A stretch of DNA of 40,060 bases from Promethearchaeota archaeon Loki_b32 (GTDB lineage Archaea > Asgardarchaeota > Lokiarchaeia > Sigyniarchaeales > SOKP01): positions 1 through 40,060 of the forward strand of contig NJBH01000034.1 in the NCBI GenBank assembly GCA_005223125.1. Direction: 5' to 3'. Every line of letters starts with the position of its first letter. The stretch's first letter is position 1. Both the position numbers and the translations under genes were made by a program. Shown here in pieces: positions 16,967 through 25,671 of the stretch. Below the pieces are notes generated by a model. It searched no databases and was not told the origin of the DNA. It was given only the letters and a program-made list of their open reading frames with translations.

Positions 16967-17857
16967 TCAATACTCTTTTTTAATTAAACTTTCAACTTGA
17001 TATAATGGTAGATTAAATGGTCCAGGAGCTTCTAATTTAAGAGATGTCAAAGCGGCAGCAAATTTTAATGATTGTTCAGGATCTTTTGTAATCCGAGATC
17101 CTAAATAACTAATAAAAGCGGTATCACCTCTACCTGTCCTTCCCATTGAACTAGTATTTTTCCAAGGGAAAAAAAATGATTTAGTTAATGTAAAAATAGA
17201 TATTCCTCGTTCATGAGTAATAAGAATTTCTTTGGCTCCAAATTGAATTAGATTTTTTGCAGCACTCGCTATGGTTTTTTGATTTGTTAAAATTTCTGCT
17301 TCAGTTTGATCCAGCTTTAGGACATTAATATTTGAAATAGTCTGCTTTTTTTCTTTTTGAGATAAAGTGGAATAAAATACTCTACCATTTTTTCTAAATC
17401 TCATAAAACCTTGTATATCAAGGCATAAATTTCTAGGATACTTGCTTTTAGCATACTCAAGTAACTCTAGATCAACCTCTCCTGCAATTATAGGACCAAT
17501 TACAAAAAATTTAGTATTTATCTCCGGAATTTCTTCTTTTCTAAATAAACCTGCAAAACCAAGAGGTTCATAATCTCTGTACTCCATATTTTTAGATGAA
17601 TAAATATTTTTTAAACCAGAAGTTTGTTCAGAGGGATAAGCATAATAATTTATCCCGTTTTTCTTAAATACATTTAATATGTCAAAATCTTCTTCATTTA
17701 ATCTTGTAATAACTGTTATTTTAAGACCCATGTGACTACCGGCTACTCCACCATAATACACAGCGCCCCCTAAAGAATCATGGCTTTTTCCATCAATTTC
17801 AATAATATCTTTAGCGATGTGTCCTAAAATAACTATATCAGCTGATTCTCTATTCAT
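16967..17857 (-). CDS. PfkB-family carbohydrate/nucleoside kinase
   Basis: 296 residues with the ribokinase-fold layout: N-terminal VILGHIAKDII and the SLGGAVYYGGVAGSHMG substrate/lid region, and the C-terminal PfkB signature GRTGRGDTAFISYLGSRI with catalytic-base Asp245 and its anion-hole GRGD. Family members phosphorylate sugars or nucleosides with ATP. The substrate is not apparent; the relative shortness and the GGAVYYGG lid resemble archaeal nucleoside/ribokinase-like members. It is the first gene of a two-gene operon with the radical SAM protein, an association I cannot explain from known pathways. ATG start at 17857. Confidence 0.88.
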   Translation of the reverse strand: MNRESADIVILGHIAKDIIEIDGKSHDSLGGAVYYGGVAGSHMGLKITVITRLNEEDFDILNVFKKNGINYYAYPSEQTSGLKNIYSSKNMEYRDYEPLGFAGLFRKEEIPEINTKFFVIGPIIAGEVDLELLEYAKSKYPRNLCLDIQGFMRFRKNGRVFYSTLSQKEKKQTISNINVLKLDQTEAEILTNQKTIASAAKNLIQFGAKEILITHERGISIFTLTKSFFFPWKNTSSMGRTGRGDTAFISYLGSRITKDPEQSLKFAAALTSLKLEAPGPFNLPLYQVESLIKKEY

Positions 17858-17941
17858 AGATATAATAATAAAACAATCAAATAATTAAGAAATTATTGGC
17901 TAGGAAAATAAAAAAAGTAAGAATTTAGATAATAATTTGAT

Positions 17942-18103
17942 TTAAGATGAATTTTCAGTCTTTCCATTTTTTTTTATACTCTCGATGAAACTTTCTAAAA
18001 TTCTCTCCTTTATTTTAGCATAATCTACGGAAGGAATCTTATTAATTTGTTTATTGCTTCTTTCGATACTTTTAATAATATCTGAACTGATATTTTTAAA
18101 CAT
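17942..18103 (-). CDS. Small hypothetical protein (53 residues)
   Basis: An ATG-initiated frame reads MFKNISSDIIKSIERSNKQI and ends in KTENSS. It is a charged, helical small protein with regular I/L spacing (NKIPSVDYAKIKERILESFI). It sits in a 500-base gap upstream of the PfkB operon and could be its leader gene. A G-rich run lies about 20 bases before the ATG, too far for an ideal ribosome-binding site. No family recognised. The composition looks coding, but length alone cannot establish it. Confidence 0.45.
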   Translation of the reverse strand: MFKNISSDIIKSIERSNKQINKIPSVDYAKIKERILESFIESIKKNGKTENSS

Positions 18104-18254
18104 TTTTTACTTTTTTTTATTATCCCCCCAATTTTTTTTCATTTAAAATCTAATTTTTTATACATTATATATTGTTTTATATATTTAAACTTTTTCCCAC
18201 AATTTTCCCACTTACATATACATATTAGGCAAACGGAGAACCTTAAATTCATAT
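18104..18254. other. AT-rich intergenic region between divergent transcripts
   Basis: Very AT-rich spacer with several TATA-like stretches (for example around 18159-18190), which can serve both the small ORF on the minus strand and the regulator on the plus strand. No gene or RNA seen. Confidence 0.5.
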
Positions 18255-18269
18255 GTGAACATTGTTCAC
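18255..18269. promoter_or_regulatory. Perfect 15-bp palindrome, candidate operator
   Basis: GTGAAC-att-GTTCAC is a perfect inverted repeat with a three-base spacer, extended outward imperfectly by CATA/TATG. It lies about 90 bases before a winged-helix regulator gene, where an autoregulatory binding site is expected. Confidence 0.5.
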
Positions 18270-18357
18270 TATGCTTAAGAAAAAAGCAATCTCATTTAAA
18301 ATTAAATTAGTATTTAATGTTTTCTATTGAAAATTTTCTAATTCAAAAGGTTTTTTA

Positions 18358-18708
18358 ATGGTTTTTAATTTCCCATTACAAAATAGTCTAACTATTTTAA
18401 ACATTTTAATTGGGTATAGGATCTTGATTTTTGAAGATTTAATTGGTTTATTAAAAAAAAAGGGATTTAAAGACACACTGGCAGTTTTAATCAATCAGAA
18501 GGACTATAAAACAGATAGACATACATTTTACAATGAATTAAACAAATTCAGCTATTATAATTCATTTTTTCGAGTTAAGGAAGAATTAATCAAAAAGGGA
18601 CTTATAGTTATCGAAAATACAACTAAAGTAAAAACAATCAGACTAACAGAGAAAGGTTTAGAAGTTTACAATAAATTGAATGAAATTAACGATATGATTA
18701 AAAAATAA
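18358..18708 (+). CDS. Winged-helix transcriptional regulator
   Basis: 116 residues. The helical first part (SLTILNILIGYRILIFEDLIGLL) is followed by a helix-turn-helix and the wing, in which LIKKGLIVIENTTKVKTIRLTEKGLEVY is the standard end of archaeal winged-helix (MarR/PadR/ArsR-like) domains. The final helix may mediate dimerisation. No ligand-binding domain is attached. ATG start at 18358. A palindrome at 18255-18269 is a plausible operator for autoregulation. The downstream MBL hydrolase is on the same strand and could be a target. Confidence 0.75.
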   Translation: MVFNFPLQNSLTILNILIGYRILIFEDLIGLLKKKGFKDTLAVLINQKDYKTDRHTFYNELNKFSYYNSFFRVKEELIKKGLIVIENTTKVKTIRLTEKGLEVYNKLNEINDMIKK

Positions 18709-18756
18709 TATCCTAATTTTTTTTTGATCTCTAATTTCTGTAGAAGTGTAATATTT

Positions 18757-19404
18757 TTGATATTAAAAAGATTAATTGTAGGACCTCTCAGTACGAACTC
18801 CTACATCTTTGGTTCAAGCAAAAATAATGAAGTAGTTATAATTGATGTTGGGGGAGAACCTGAGACTTTTATTACTGTAATTGAAAAGATGGATGCAAAA
18901 CCAATCGGTTTATTACTAACGCACGGACATTATGACCATACACTAAAACTCGGGAAATTACTAAGATATTTTAATATTCCATTAATGTTTAGTAAAAAAG
19001 AATTTGACTCTGGAATTTATACTCATAAAAAAGCGGATAGATGGCTTTCAGAAGGAGATTCTATTGAGATTGGAGAATTAACTTTAAATGTTCTCGAAAC
19101 ACCTGGTCATTCTCCTGGTGCATTATCCTACTACTCAAAAGATCCAAAAGAATTTGATGGTCACAAAATAGGAGGCGTTATTTTTACAGGTGACTTAATT
19201 TTTCAACGCAGTATCGGTCGGTCTGATCTAAGAGGGGGAGATTCACAACTTTTATTTTCAAGTATAAGAAACAAGGTGATGTATAATCCAGAGATCTCTG
19301 ATAACTTTCTGATATTTCCGGGGCATATGGACAGTACTTCTGTAGGAGAGGAACGAAAATTCAATATGTTTAAAAAATATTTTTTAGAAAATAATGATCC
19401 TTAG
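18757..19404 (+). CDS. MBL-fold hydrolase (glyoxalase II-like)
   Basis: 215 residues from the TTG at 18757. This start gives MILKRLIVGPLSTNSYIF, the normal opening of the family; a TTG at 18724 would add eleven residues not expected there. The metal site is THGHYDHTLKLG, with further ligands in TPGHSPGALSYY, the Asp of FTGDLIF and the His of FPGHMDST. These match glyoxalase-II-like metallo-hydrolases, which cleave thioesters such as S-lactoylglutathione or related substrates; archaeal members often act on other thiols. The gene follows the winged-helix regulator on the same strand after a T-rich stretch. Confidence 0.88.
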   Translation: MILKRLIVGPLSTNSYIFGSSKNNEVVIIDVGGEPETFITVIEKMDAKPIGLLLTHGHYDHTLKLGKLLRYFNIPLMFSKKEFDSGIYTHKKADRWLSEGDSIEIGELTLNVLETPGHSPGALSYYSKDPKEFDGHKIGGVIFTGDLIFQRSIGRSDLRGGDSQLLFSSIRNKVMYNPEISDNFLIFPGHMDSTSVGEERKFNMFKKYFLENNDP

Positions 19405-19503
19405 AAAATTATTCTAAATATGTTTCTTTAACATTAATGTCAGACATCCTTAAGAGTTATGATATCATACTTATTAACTATCAATAAAATATGGCGAATT
19501 TTA

Positions 19504-20163
19504 ATGAAAAAAATAGGTAAAGCTAGTTTGGTGTTATTAGTTTTTTCCGTCTTTTTACTGGGAATTGGTCCTACTACTGTTTTTGCGAGATATCATAGTG
19601 ATTATGAAAATGCTTCACAAAAAATTTTAGAAGAGATTAAGTCATTTACTTTCACTTATGATTCGAGAACGCTTAGATATAATATAATCTTTGGAGCTAG
19701 GTTCATAAAACATAACGATAATATTTCGGAATTAGTATCAGATGTTTTTGTTTTCACCGCTGGTGAACTATTTGTCACAGATTTGACAGCTATACTAACT
19801 TTTGATGCTAGTTTCTCTTATGATGGAACTTTGAATAAAAACGCTGGTGCTGGATATGATAGTACAAGTCTATTCCAAATCGGAGATTTACTTTATAGTT
19901 ATAATATTCATTCATTTAATATAACGAATCATTTATTCCCTCTTGAACTAGAAATAACCTTTGTATATGATTTCACCAGTGACGACGAAGAATTTAGTGA
20001 ATCTGGAACTTATAACGTTGTGAAGAGTTTTACACTAAAAAGTTCTGGTTTTAAAATTCCAGGTTATATCTTATCCACAACAATATCAATATTAGTAGTA
20101 GGAATTCTGGCCGTTGCTATGATTTATAAGAGAAAAAAAATCTTAAAGATCAATAACTCCTAA
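19504..20163 (+). CDS. Secreted protein with N-terminal signal and IPGY-TM-basic C-terminal tail
   Basis: 219 residues from the ATG at 19504; an earlier in-frame ATG at 19459 would add 15 residues before an already complete signal peptide. The start is MKKIGKASLVLLVFSVFLLG and a cleavage region GPTTVFA follows. The body is beta-rich, with sequence features of a small extracellular domain. The C-terminus carries KIPGYILSTTISILVVG, one membrane helix and then KRKKILK. This IPGY/TM/basic arrangement resembles the tripartite C-terminal sorting domains described from Asgard archaea, suggesting cell-surface anchoring by a dedicated sortase-like enzyme. Function of the ectodomain unknown. Confidence 0.75.
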   Translation: MKKIGKASLVLLVFSVFLLGIGPTTVFARYHSDYENASQKILEEIKSFTFTYDSRTLRYNIIFGARFIKHNDNISELVSDVFVFTAGELFVTDLTAILTFDASFSYDGTLNKNAGAGYDSTSLFQIGDLLYSYNIHSFNITNHLFPLELEITFVYDFTSDDEEFSESGTYNVVKSFTLKSSGFKIPGYILSTTISILVVGILAVAMIYKRKKILKINNS

Positions 20164-20171
20164 TTTTATAC

Positions 20172-20181
20172 TTTTTTTTTT
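20172..20181 (+). terminator. T-tract after the secreted protein gene
   Basis: An uninterrupted run of ten T soon after the stop codon at 20163, typical of archaeal termination. The remaining 250 bases before the Roadblock gene show no gene or structure that I recognise. Confidence 0.4.
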
Positions 20182-20437
20182 AATAATAGCACTTTTATAT
20201 ATTCAACTTATTTTCATTGGACGAGATTCTAGTGATCTTATCATTAGTATAGATAATTTACTCTCTGCATTTTATACTACGAGTTCAAAAAAATTTAACC
20301 AGTGTTAATGTCTGTTTTCCTTAATATAATACAAGAATTCCCATTAACCATCAGACAAGAAAATTTTAGTGAAAAATGGTTTTACTGTAGTAAATCCAGT
20401 AATTTCGATAAAAAGTTTAAAAATGAAAAAGGTATAA

Positions 20438-20722
20438 TTACTTAAGGATAATTAGAATGAGGTTCTCTTCCAAAGCTATCATTGTCTCTCCTTTACTAGT
20501 CTCCAATCTTATGAAACTGAGCTCTCCTTCCTTCAACGCCTCAACTACCTGTTTCCCCTTCCCGATAAGTGAGGTAACATATGCAGCAATTGATTCACTG
20601 AGCTCAATTTCTAAATTAGAATCTATCGGCAAACCTGATGAATCACAGATGATCACACCACGAATTCCCTCACGTTCCTCGAATCTTCTTATGATATTTT
20701 TGACTTCCTGCCTATTAATCAT
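20438..20722 (-). CDS. Roadblock/LC7 domain protein
   Basis: 94 residues forming a single Roadblock/LC7 domain: the N-terminal helix, then GIRGVIICDSSGLPIDSNLE, the paired strands with GELSFIRLETSKGETMIAL and the final strand NLILIIL. Such domains act as dimeric platforms for small GTPases and motors in eukaryotes and for MglB-type GAPs in bacteria; Asgard archaea encode many. It is divergent from a second Roadblock gene at 20974, separated by 251 AT-rich bases. No GTPase is in the window, so the partner is unknown. ATG start. Confidence 0.85.
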   Translation of the reverse strand: MINRQEVKNIIRRFEEREGIRGVIICDSSGLPIDSNLEIELSESIAAYVTSLIGKGKQVVEALKEGELSFIRLETSKGETMIALEENLILIILK

Positions 20723-20946
20723 AAAATTTCCACCTTGAGAAATAACAAAAAGTAAATTTTAATATTATAATAGATTTAACATTTTTAAAAATTTATATTC
20801 ACAAATTTTCTTTAAATGAATTAGAACAGATGATTTTTTTCACTTTTCCTTTTTTATATATTTGATAAGTTTAAATTGCTTAAACTCTATATTTAAAATA
20901 TAAATTTATTTAAGATAATTTCTTAACCAATTTCAGAATTCAAATC

Positions 20947-20954
20947 TATTTAAA
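20947..20954 (+). promoter_or_regulatory. TATA box giving a leaderless transcript
   Basis: TATTTAAA is centred about 24 bases before the ATG at 20974, so transcription is expected to start at or next to the start codon. There is no Shine-Dalgarno-like site. Confidence 0.4.
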
Positions 20955-20973
20955 TTATTTTAAGGAAATTATT

Positions 20974-21327
20974 ATGGTTGATAAAAAAGTAATAGAACAA
21001 AAATTAGCGGAATTAATGGACATTGTTCCTGAAACAGAAGGCTTGATTGCCGCAGATGCGAATGGGAAAGTATTGGTGGGTCAAACAATTACAGATATGG
21101 ACCATGGAAAGATCGCTAAGGCATGTGCTGCAATAATAAAAGATTCCAATAATCTAGGAAAAGATATTGGCAAAGGTGGGTTGAGGACAACTACTATCGA
21201 ATTAGAAAGTGGATTTGCCGTTTTGGTAGGGTCTGAAAAAACGATTTTGATTGGTTTGGCAGGCTTAGATGGAAGGAGCTCTCTTGCTCTTTTAAAAAGA
21301 AATTTAATATCGATAAGTAACTTATAA
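20974..21327 (+). CDS. Roadblock/LC7 domain protein (second copy)
   Basis: 117 residues with the same fold layout as its divergent neighbour: GLIAADANGKVLVGQTI at the first strands, GGLRTTTIELESGFAVLV in the sheet, and TILIGLAGLDGRSSLALLKR near the C-terminus. The region DHGKIAKACAAIIKDSNNL is the second helix. It resembles MglB-like and other archaeal Roadblock proteins. The two copies are not near-identical, so they are probably old paralogues able to form a heterodimer. The following large surface-protein gene is convergent. Partner GTPase not visible. Confidence 0.85.
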   Translation: MVDKKVIEQKLAELMDIVPETEGLIAADANGKVLVGQTITDMDHGKIAKACAAIIKDSNNLGKDIGKGGLRTTTIELESGFAVLVGSEKTILIGLAGLDGRSSLALLKRNLISISNL

Positions 21328-21386
21328 TATAATTTTATTTTCTCCTTTTTTAAAAGAAATAAGTAGAAATTTAAATGAAAGGAGTT

Positions 21387-24300
21387 TTACTTCTTAGGTT
21401 TTTTTTTTTTATCGCCAAGTCCTCGTTCTTCTAACAGGGAATCTAAATCCATGGTCTTTTTCTCCTTAACTTCTTTAGTTTCTTCCGATTTCTTAAGAGG
21501 TTTTTTAGTTGGAGTAGGTTTTTTCAATTCTGATACAGGAACATATTTTTCTCTTCTTGGTCTTCTTTTAGTAGGTTCTTCAATAGGAGTTGCAATTCGT
21601 TTTCTTATTTTCTGCATATAAATAATTACAACTATCCAGATTACAGCGAAAATAGCTCCAAATATAAACATAAAATATTCTATGAAGTAATCATAAATAG
21701 GAGGTTCATAAATCTTGAATGATGTTTCAGCAGTTGATCTTATACTCTCATTTGTTATTATATTTTGGGAGAATATTGAAATTGAGATGTTTAAATTATT
21801 AATCGCTCCTATATCTATTTCAATAATCAAATTTGTTTTTTCTCCAGGAGAAAACCAATCTAGCGATAAATAATCTATCTGTACAATAGAATAAGAGAAT
21901 TCATAGTTCAATTCAATAGAAAAATTATTAAAAACTCTCAAATTCGAATCTCCAATATTTACAAGAGTAATTGTGAATGTTGTTTCTCTGTTCTTGTAAA
22001 CAAGAACGTCATTTTTATTAATGGAAATTGAAATATTATTTGATTGATGAATTATATTAATTGAAATGTTTTTAGATACCTCATTTACAACGTCTCCGCT
22101 CCATATTAGTCGAACTAAGAGATCTCCTTCAAAATCAATTTTTTGAGTATTTATTAAAAAGGATGTCAAGCCATTTGAATCCGTGAGATCTGAACCTATT
22201 GTAACCCATAAATTAGTATCATAGTATTGGCAGGTAACGTTTTTATTAATTAATTCATCTTCAAATTCAGTGGCTAAAATAGAGGTAATATTAATAATTT
22301 GACCCTTGACAGGATTACTTGGATTAATCGAGATATTTGTGAATATACTATTTAAATTTAAGGAGAATTCATTACTAAATTGTCTGTAGCTACTTACATA
22401 GTTTTGATCGATTACATTAACTAGAAATGAGATGTTTTTAGGATAGTAAAGACATTCATCTCTTTGAAATTCATATAAAATGCCCGAAGTTGTAGCTTCT
22501 TCAGTTACTCTTAATCCAAGTATATTGCCTTCAAAATTATCTTTGGTTTCATTACTAAGTAATGAAATTTCAGGAAGTTCATACGTCCCAATATCAACAT
22601 CATCGATATATAGAGTAATAAGTGTTTTCGCACCACCAAGTCTGATTGGTGCGTTACTTCCAGCCCAAACTTTACTATTATTTTCTAAATAAGGTATATT
22701 TAGATTCAGACTGAATTCATTACTCTCATCTTCATGCCCTGAAAAATATAATAAAACCGGATCAGTAGTATTTTCTGCTATAATCCATTCTTCATTTGCA
22801 TATGAAACTAATTTCACATTAACTTTTACACTCACAGAAATAAAAGCATGTAGATTTTGGAGGGTCACGTTTATCTTAACACTTTCGCTAGGATTTATGA
22901 TATCTTCACTTTGTTTATATGAAGTTATCATAACCGGTAGTTGTTGACCTCCTACGCTATAAAGAAATTGTGAATTGACGTCAGTATTATTAATTGGATA
23001 AAAATTTGGCATAGATATACCTGTAGTTTCATTAACCGAAGCTATCAAGATTGTATAATTATCGAAAACTTGTTTATCTTTTTTGAAGTATCCACTAATG
23101 ACATTCGAATCCAACTCCGGATAATACTCACATTCATATAAATCTAAATCATATGCATCAATGTAAATGATAATTTCTTTGCAACCTATTGCAGATCCAT
23201 TGGACCAAAAGAAACCTAAATGATATTTACCAAAAACTGTAAGAGAATTTGTCAAATTTAAAATTGTGTGATTATCAAAATCATAAATTAGGGTGGAATC
23301 TTTAATAGTACCAGTTGAAGATATTCGTTCATAAGGAACATATTTACTACCATTTGGATAAAATAGAGTCACATTAGCGTCACCGCTATTAGGTGCTTTT
23401 AAATTATGGTCTTGAATTTCTAGACTAATAGAAATATTATCTCCATACATGAAACCATTAGTTTCCCATAATATTCCATTATAATTAATATAACTATGCA
23501 TATCATGAATAAAGTTATAACTTGTTAAATTAAGGGAGTAAATACCATCAATATTTGCAAAACTTTCAGGTACAATTACTTTATATTTACTTGAATCTCC
23601 CGTTAAATTTGATTCTCCACTTAATTGCCAAAATATTTCTTGATCAATTGGTTTTGTTAAATTTTGGGCATTAAAGAAATCTGGATATACATACCAAAAC
23701 TCGTAAAAATCCCAATAATTAAAGTTTGGATTGGTACTATTCATAGTATAATTAAAAATCCATTCAGGGTTACTATTATAATTTACACTATAAGTAGTTG
23801 AAGCACTTTCTATCCAGTATGCATTCACAGAATATGTAACATTGAATTGAAAACCTTTAATATTAGTATGATTCCATATAAGATCGATACGAAAATTGGG
23901 GTCATCCTCAATGGGTGTCGAAAAATTATGAATCCATTGGCCTAAACCCCATGTTAAATATGAACTTTCATTATAAGGGTAAGAGGTAATCTCATAATCT
24001 ATTATGGGCATATTTTGAATTGTTAAATTATAGTTTCCACTCATATTGAAATCTGATGGCATATATCCTCGAGTTACATTTAATATAAATAAGCTAGCGT
24101 CTAGCTGTCCTGAAGTGTATTGAGAGATGGAGTAATCAATCACTTCTTTAGCATTTGTCCAATTTTTTCCATCATCTAGAGTTGTTTTTAATTGATGTTC
24201 AGTTTCTAAATCATCTCCATAGTCAAAATTAGGGAGGGTTACAAGGCTATAGACTTCTTTGGAATTATTAGATTTAATAACAATAAAATAATTAGAAAGA

Positions 24301-25505
24301 TTTAGTTTATCAGTATTGCCTACATTAAATTTAAAATAGGAGTAATTGTCTCCAGTATAAGAGTCAACTGTTATAGAATCTTTCATATCATAATAATCTG
24401 GACTTAAATCAACATTAATTAAATGATAATCATCTCTTTCGACTGTAGAATTGGCTCTATAAAGTGTTATGTTTAATTGTGTTGAGGGGGCCTCCACAAG
24501 ATCAAGGGTTCTTATCCATCCATAAAATCCATGAACTGCTGATTCTTTTCCTTTTAAATCAAACTCTAATGCAACATAAGATTGATTTGTTATAGGAAGA
24601 TCAAAAGCATAAGTAGATTGTATATCATATTCATATATAAATGCTTCAAATGACTCCTGATCACTTTCGAAGATAAATTCTATTTCACAAACATTTGATA
24701 GATCAATAAAATTTAAATTTTCATTAATGAAATGCTCCCTTAATTCTTGACGACCCAAACTACTGTTAATAGGTAGTAGAGATATTACTTCTACCCAAGT
24801 AGATTGGGAAAAATCTTTTATTCTTACGGTCAAGTTAGCATCCTCAAAGAGATTGAAAACTAAAGATGAGATTAAAGCTAAAATTTTAGATCTATTAAAT
24901 TCTAGATTTCCCTTTAAAGCAATATTATGGATAGTATTGGTGAAATTAGCTATAATGGTAAAATTCAGCACCCCTTTTGTCGCATTCATATAAACATAAG
25001 AAGAATTAGTACCATCAATTAAATCATTGAAATCACCACTAATTATATCAGTATCTGGATCATCCCAGGTCCAATTTGATTTAGTAGTATTATAATCAAA
25101 AGAGATAAAATCATTTGCGTATAGAGCATCATCATCCTCTATAATATATTCTGTTGTAAAATTATTCTGAAATGTAAAATTAAAATCACCATAAGTGAGA
25201 ACCATATCTTCTGATGGAAGTGAAGGAATTTCAAAATATTCTAGGTTGTCATTTAAATTTTCAGATATATTGTTTACATAAATTCTTACGTCTTGATCCA
25301 CTCCACTGCCATTTATTTTTTCATCTAAATTAGTATTAGAACTTAAAAGTAAATTATCCAATTCTCCTTCATTAGTAGGATTATTAATTTTATCATCTTG
25401 ATATAAGTTAAAATTGCTAAAGATCAGCATATTAGACAAAATAATTGTAATGATGAAAATTGAAGTAAATAAAATTTGTTTTATCTCTTTTTTTCGACGA
25501 TTCAA
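21387..25505 (-). CDS. Large single-pass surface protein with charged cytoplasmic tail
   Basis: 1372 residues. The N-terminus (MNRRKKEIKQILFTSIFIIT) is a basic region plus hydrophobic signal segment. The long middle part is rich in N, S, T, aromatic residues and N-x-S/T sequons, with a beta-rich pattern like repeated immunoglobulin- or fibronectin-like domains (for example SINIIHQSNNISISINKN and STAETSFKIYEP). A membrane helix lies near residues 1272-1295, and the last 75 residues are K/E/P-rich, ending DLDSLLEERGLG then KKKKPKK. This is the layout of an archaeal S-layer or adhesion-type protein displayed outside with a cytoplasmic tail. The short amphipathic motif in the tail may bind an intracellular partner. 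No enzymatic motif seen. Confidence 0.85.
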   Translation of the reverse strand: MNRRKKEIKQILFTSIFIITIILSNMLIFSNFNLYQDDKINNPTNEGELDNLLLSSNTNLDEKINGSGVDQDVRIYVNNISENLNDNLEYFEIPSLPSEDMVLTYGDFNFTFQNNFTTEYIIEDDDALYANDFISFDYNTTKSNWTWDDPDTDIISGDFNDLIDGTNSSYVYMNATKGVLNFTIIANFTNTIHNIALKGNLEFNRSKILALISSLVFNLFEDANLTVRIKDFSQSTWVEVISLLPINSSLGRQELREHFINENLNFIDLSNVCEIEFIFESDQESFEAFIYEYDIQSTYAFDLPITNQSYVALEFDLKGKESAVHGFYGWIRTLDLVEAPSTQLNITLYRANSTVERDDYHLINVDLSPDYYDMKDSITVDSYTGDNYSYFKFNVGNTDKLNLSNYFIVIKSNNSKEVYSLVTLPNFDYGDDLETEHQLKTTLDDGKNWTNAKEVIDYSISQYTSGQLDASLFILNVTRGYMPSDFNMSGNYNLTIQNMPIIDYEITSYPYNESSYLTWGLGQWIHNFSTPIEDDPNFRIDLIWNHTNIKGFQFNVTYSVNAYWIESASTTYSVNYNSNPEWIFNYTMNSTNPNFNYWDFYEFWYVYPDFFNAQNLTKPIDQEIFWQLSGESNLTGDSSKYKVIVPESFANIDGIYSLNLTSYNFIHDMHSYINYNGILWETNGFMYGDNISISLEIQDHNLKAPNSGDANVTLFYPNGSKYVPYERISSTGTIKDSTLIYDFDNHTILNLTNSLTVFGKYHLGFFWSNGSAIGCKEIIIYIDAYDLDLYECEYYPELDSNVISGYFKKDKQVFDNYTILIASVNETTGISMPNFYPINNTDVNSQFLYSVGGQQLPVMITSYKQSEDIINPSESVKINVTLQNLHAFISVSVKVNVKLVSYANEEWIIAENTTDPVLLYFSGHEDESNEFSLNLNIPYLENNSKVWAGSNAPIRLGGAKTLITLYIDDVDIGTYELPEISLLSNETKDNFEGNILGLRVTEEATTSGILYEFQRDECLYYPKNISFLVNVIDQNYVSSYRQFSNEFSLNLNSIFTNISINPSNPVKGQIINITSILATEFEDELINKNVTCQYYDTNLWVTIGSDLTDSNGLTSFLINTQKIDFEGDLLVRLIWSGDVVNEVSKNISINIIHQSNNISISINKNDVLVYKNRETTFTITLVNIGDSNLRVFNNFSIELNYEFSYSIVQIDYLSLDWFSPGEKTNLIIEIDIGAINNLNISISIFSQNIITNESIRSTAETSFKIYEPPIYDYFIEYFMFIFGAIFAVIWIVVIIYMQKIRKRIATPIEEPTKRRPRREKYVPVSELKKPTPTKKPLKKSEETKEVKEKKTMDLDSLLEERGLGDKKKKPKK

Positions 25506-25671
25506 TAAAACAACCGTAATCTCTAATTTTTGTTTATAAAATAATTTAAAAGTATTAAAATTTCCTAAATTTTTTAATTTTATTAGGGAGTTATAGGATA
25601 TGACAAAATATTTTAAACTTTCAAATTTTTCTTAAATAGTAACACGATTCTTTATAATAAAGGGAATTTAC

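Noticed and set aside
20182-20437. Possible RNA gene in the gap before the Roadblock gene
   Set aside because: No tRNA-like cloverleaf, strong hairpin or conserved box could be seen by eye; only AT-rich sequence.
20457-20738. 93-residue plus-strand frame opposite the Roadblock gene at 20438
   Set aside because: Almost wholly antisense to the Roadblock domain, which has clear family motifs; this frame has none.
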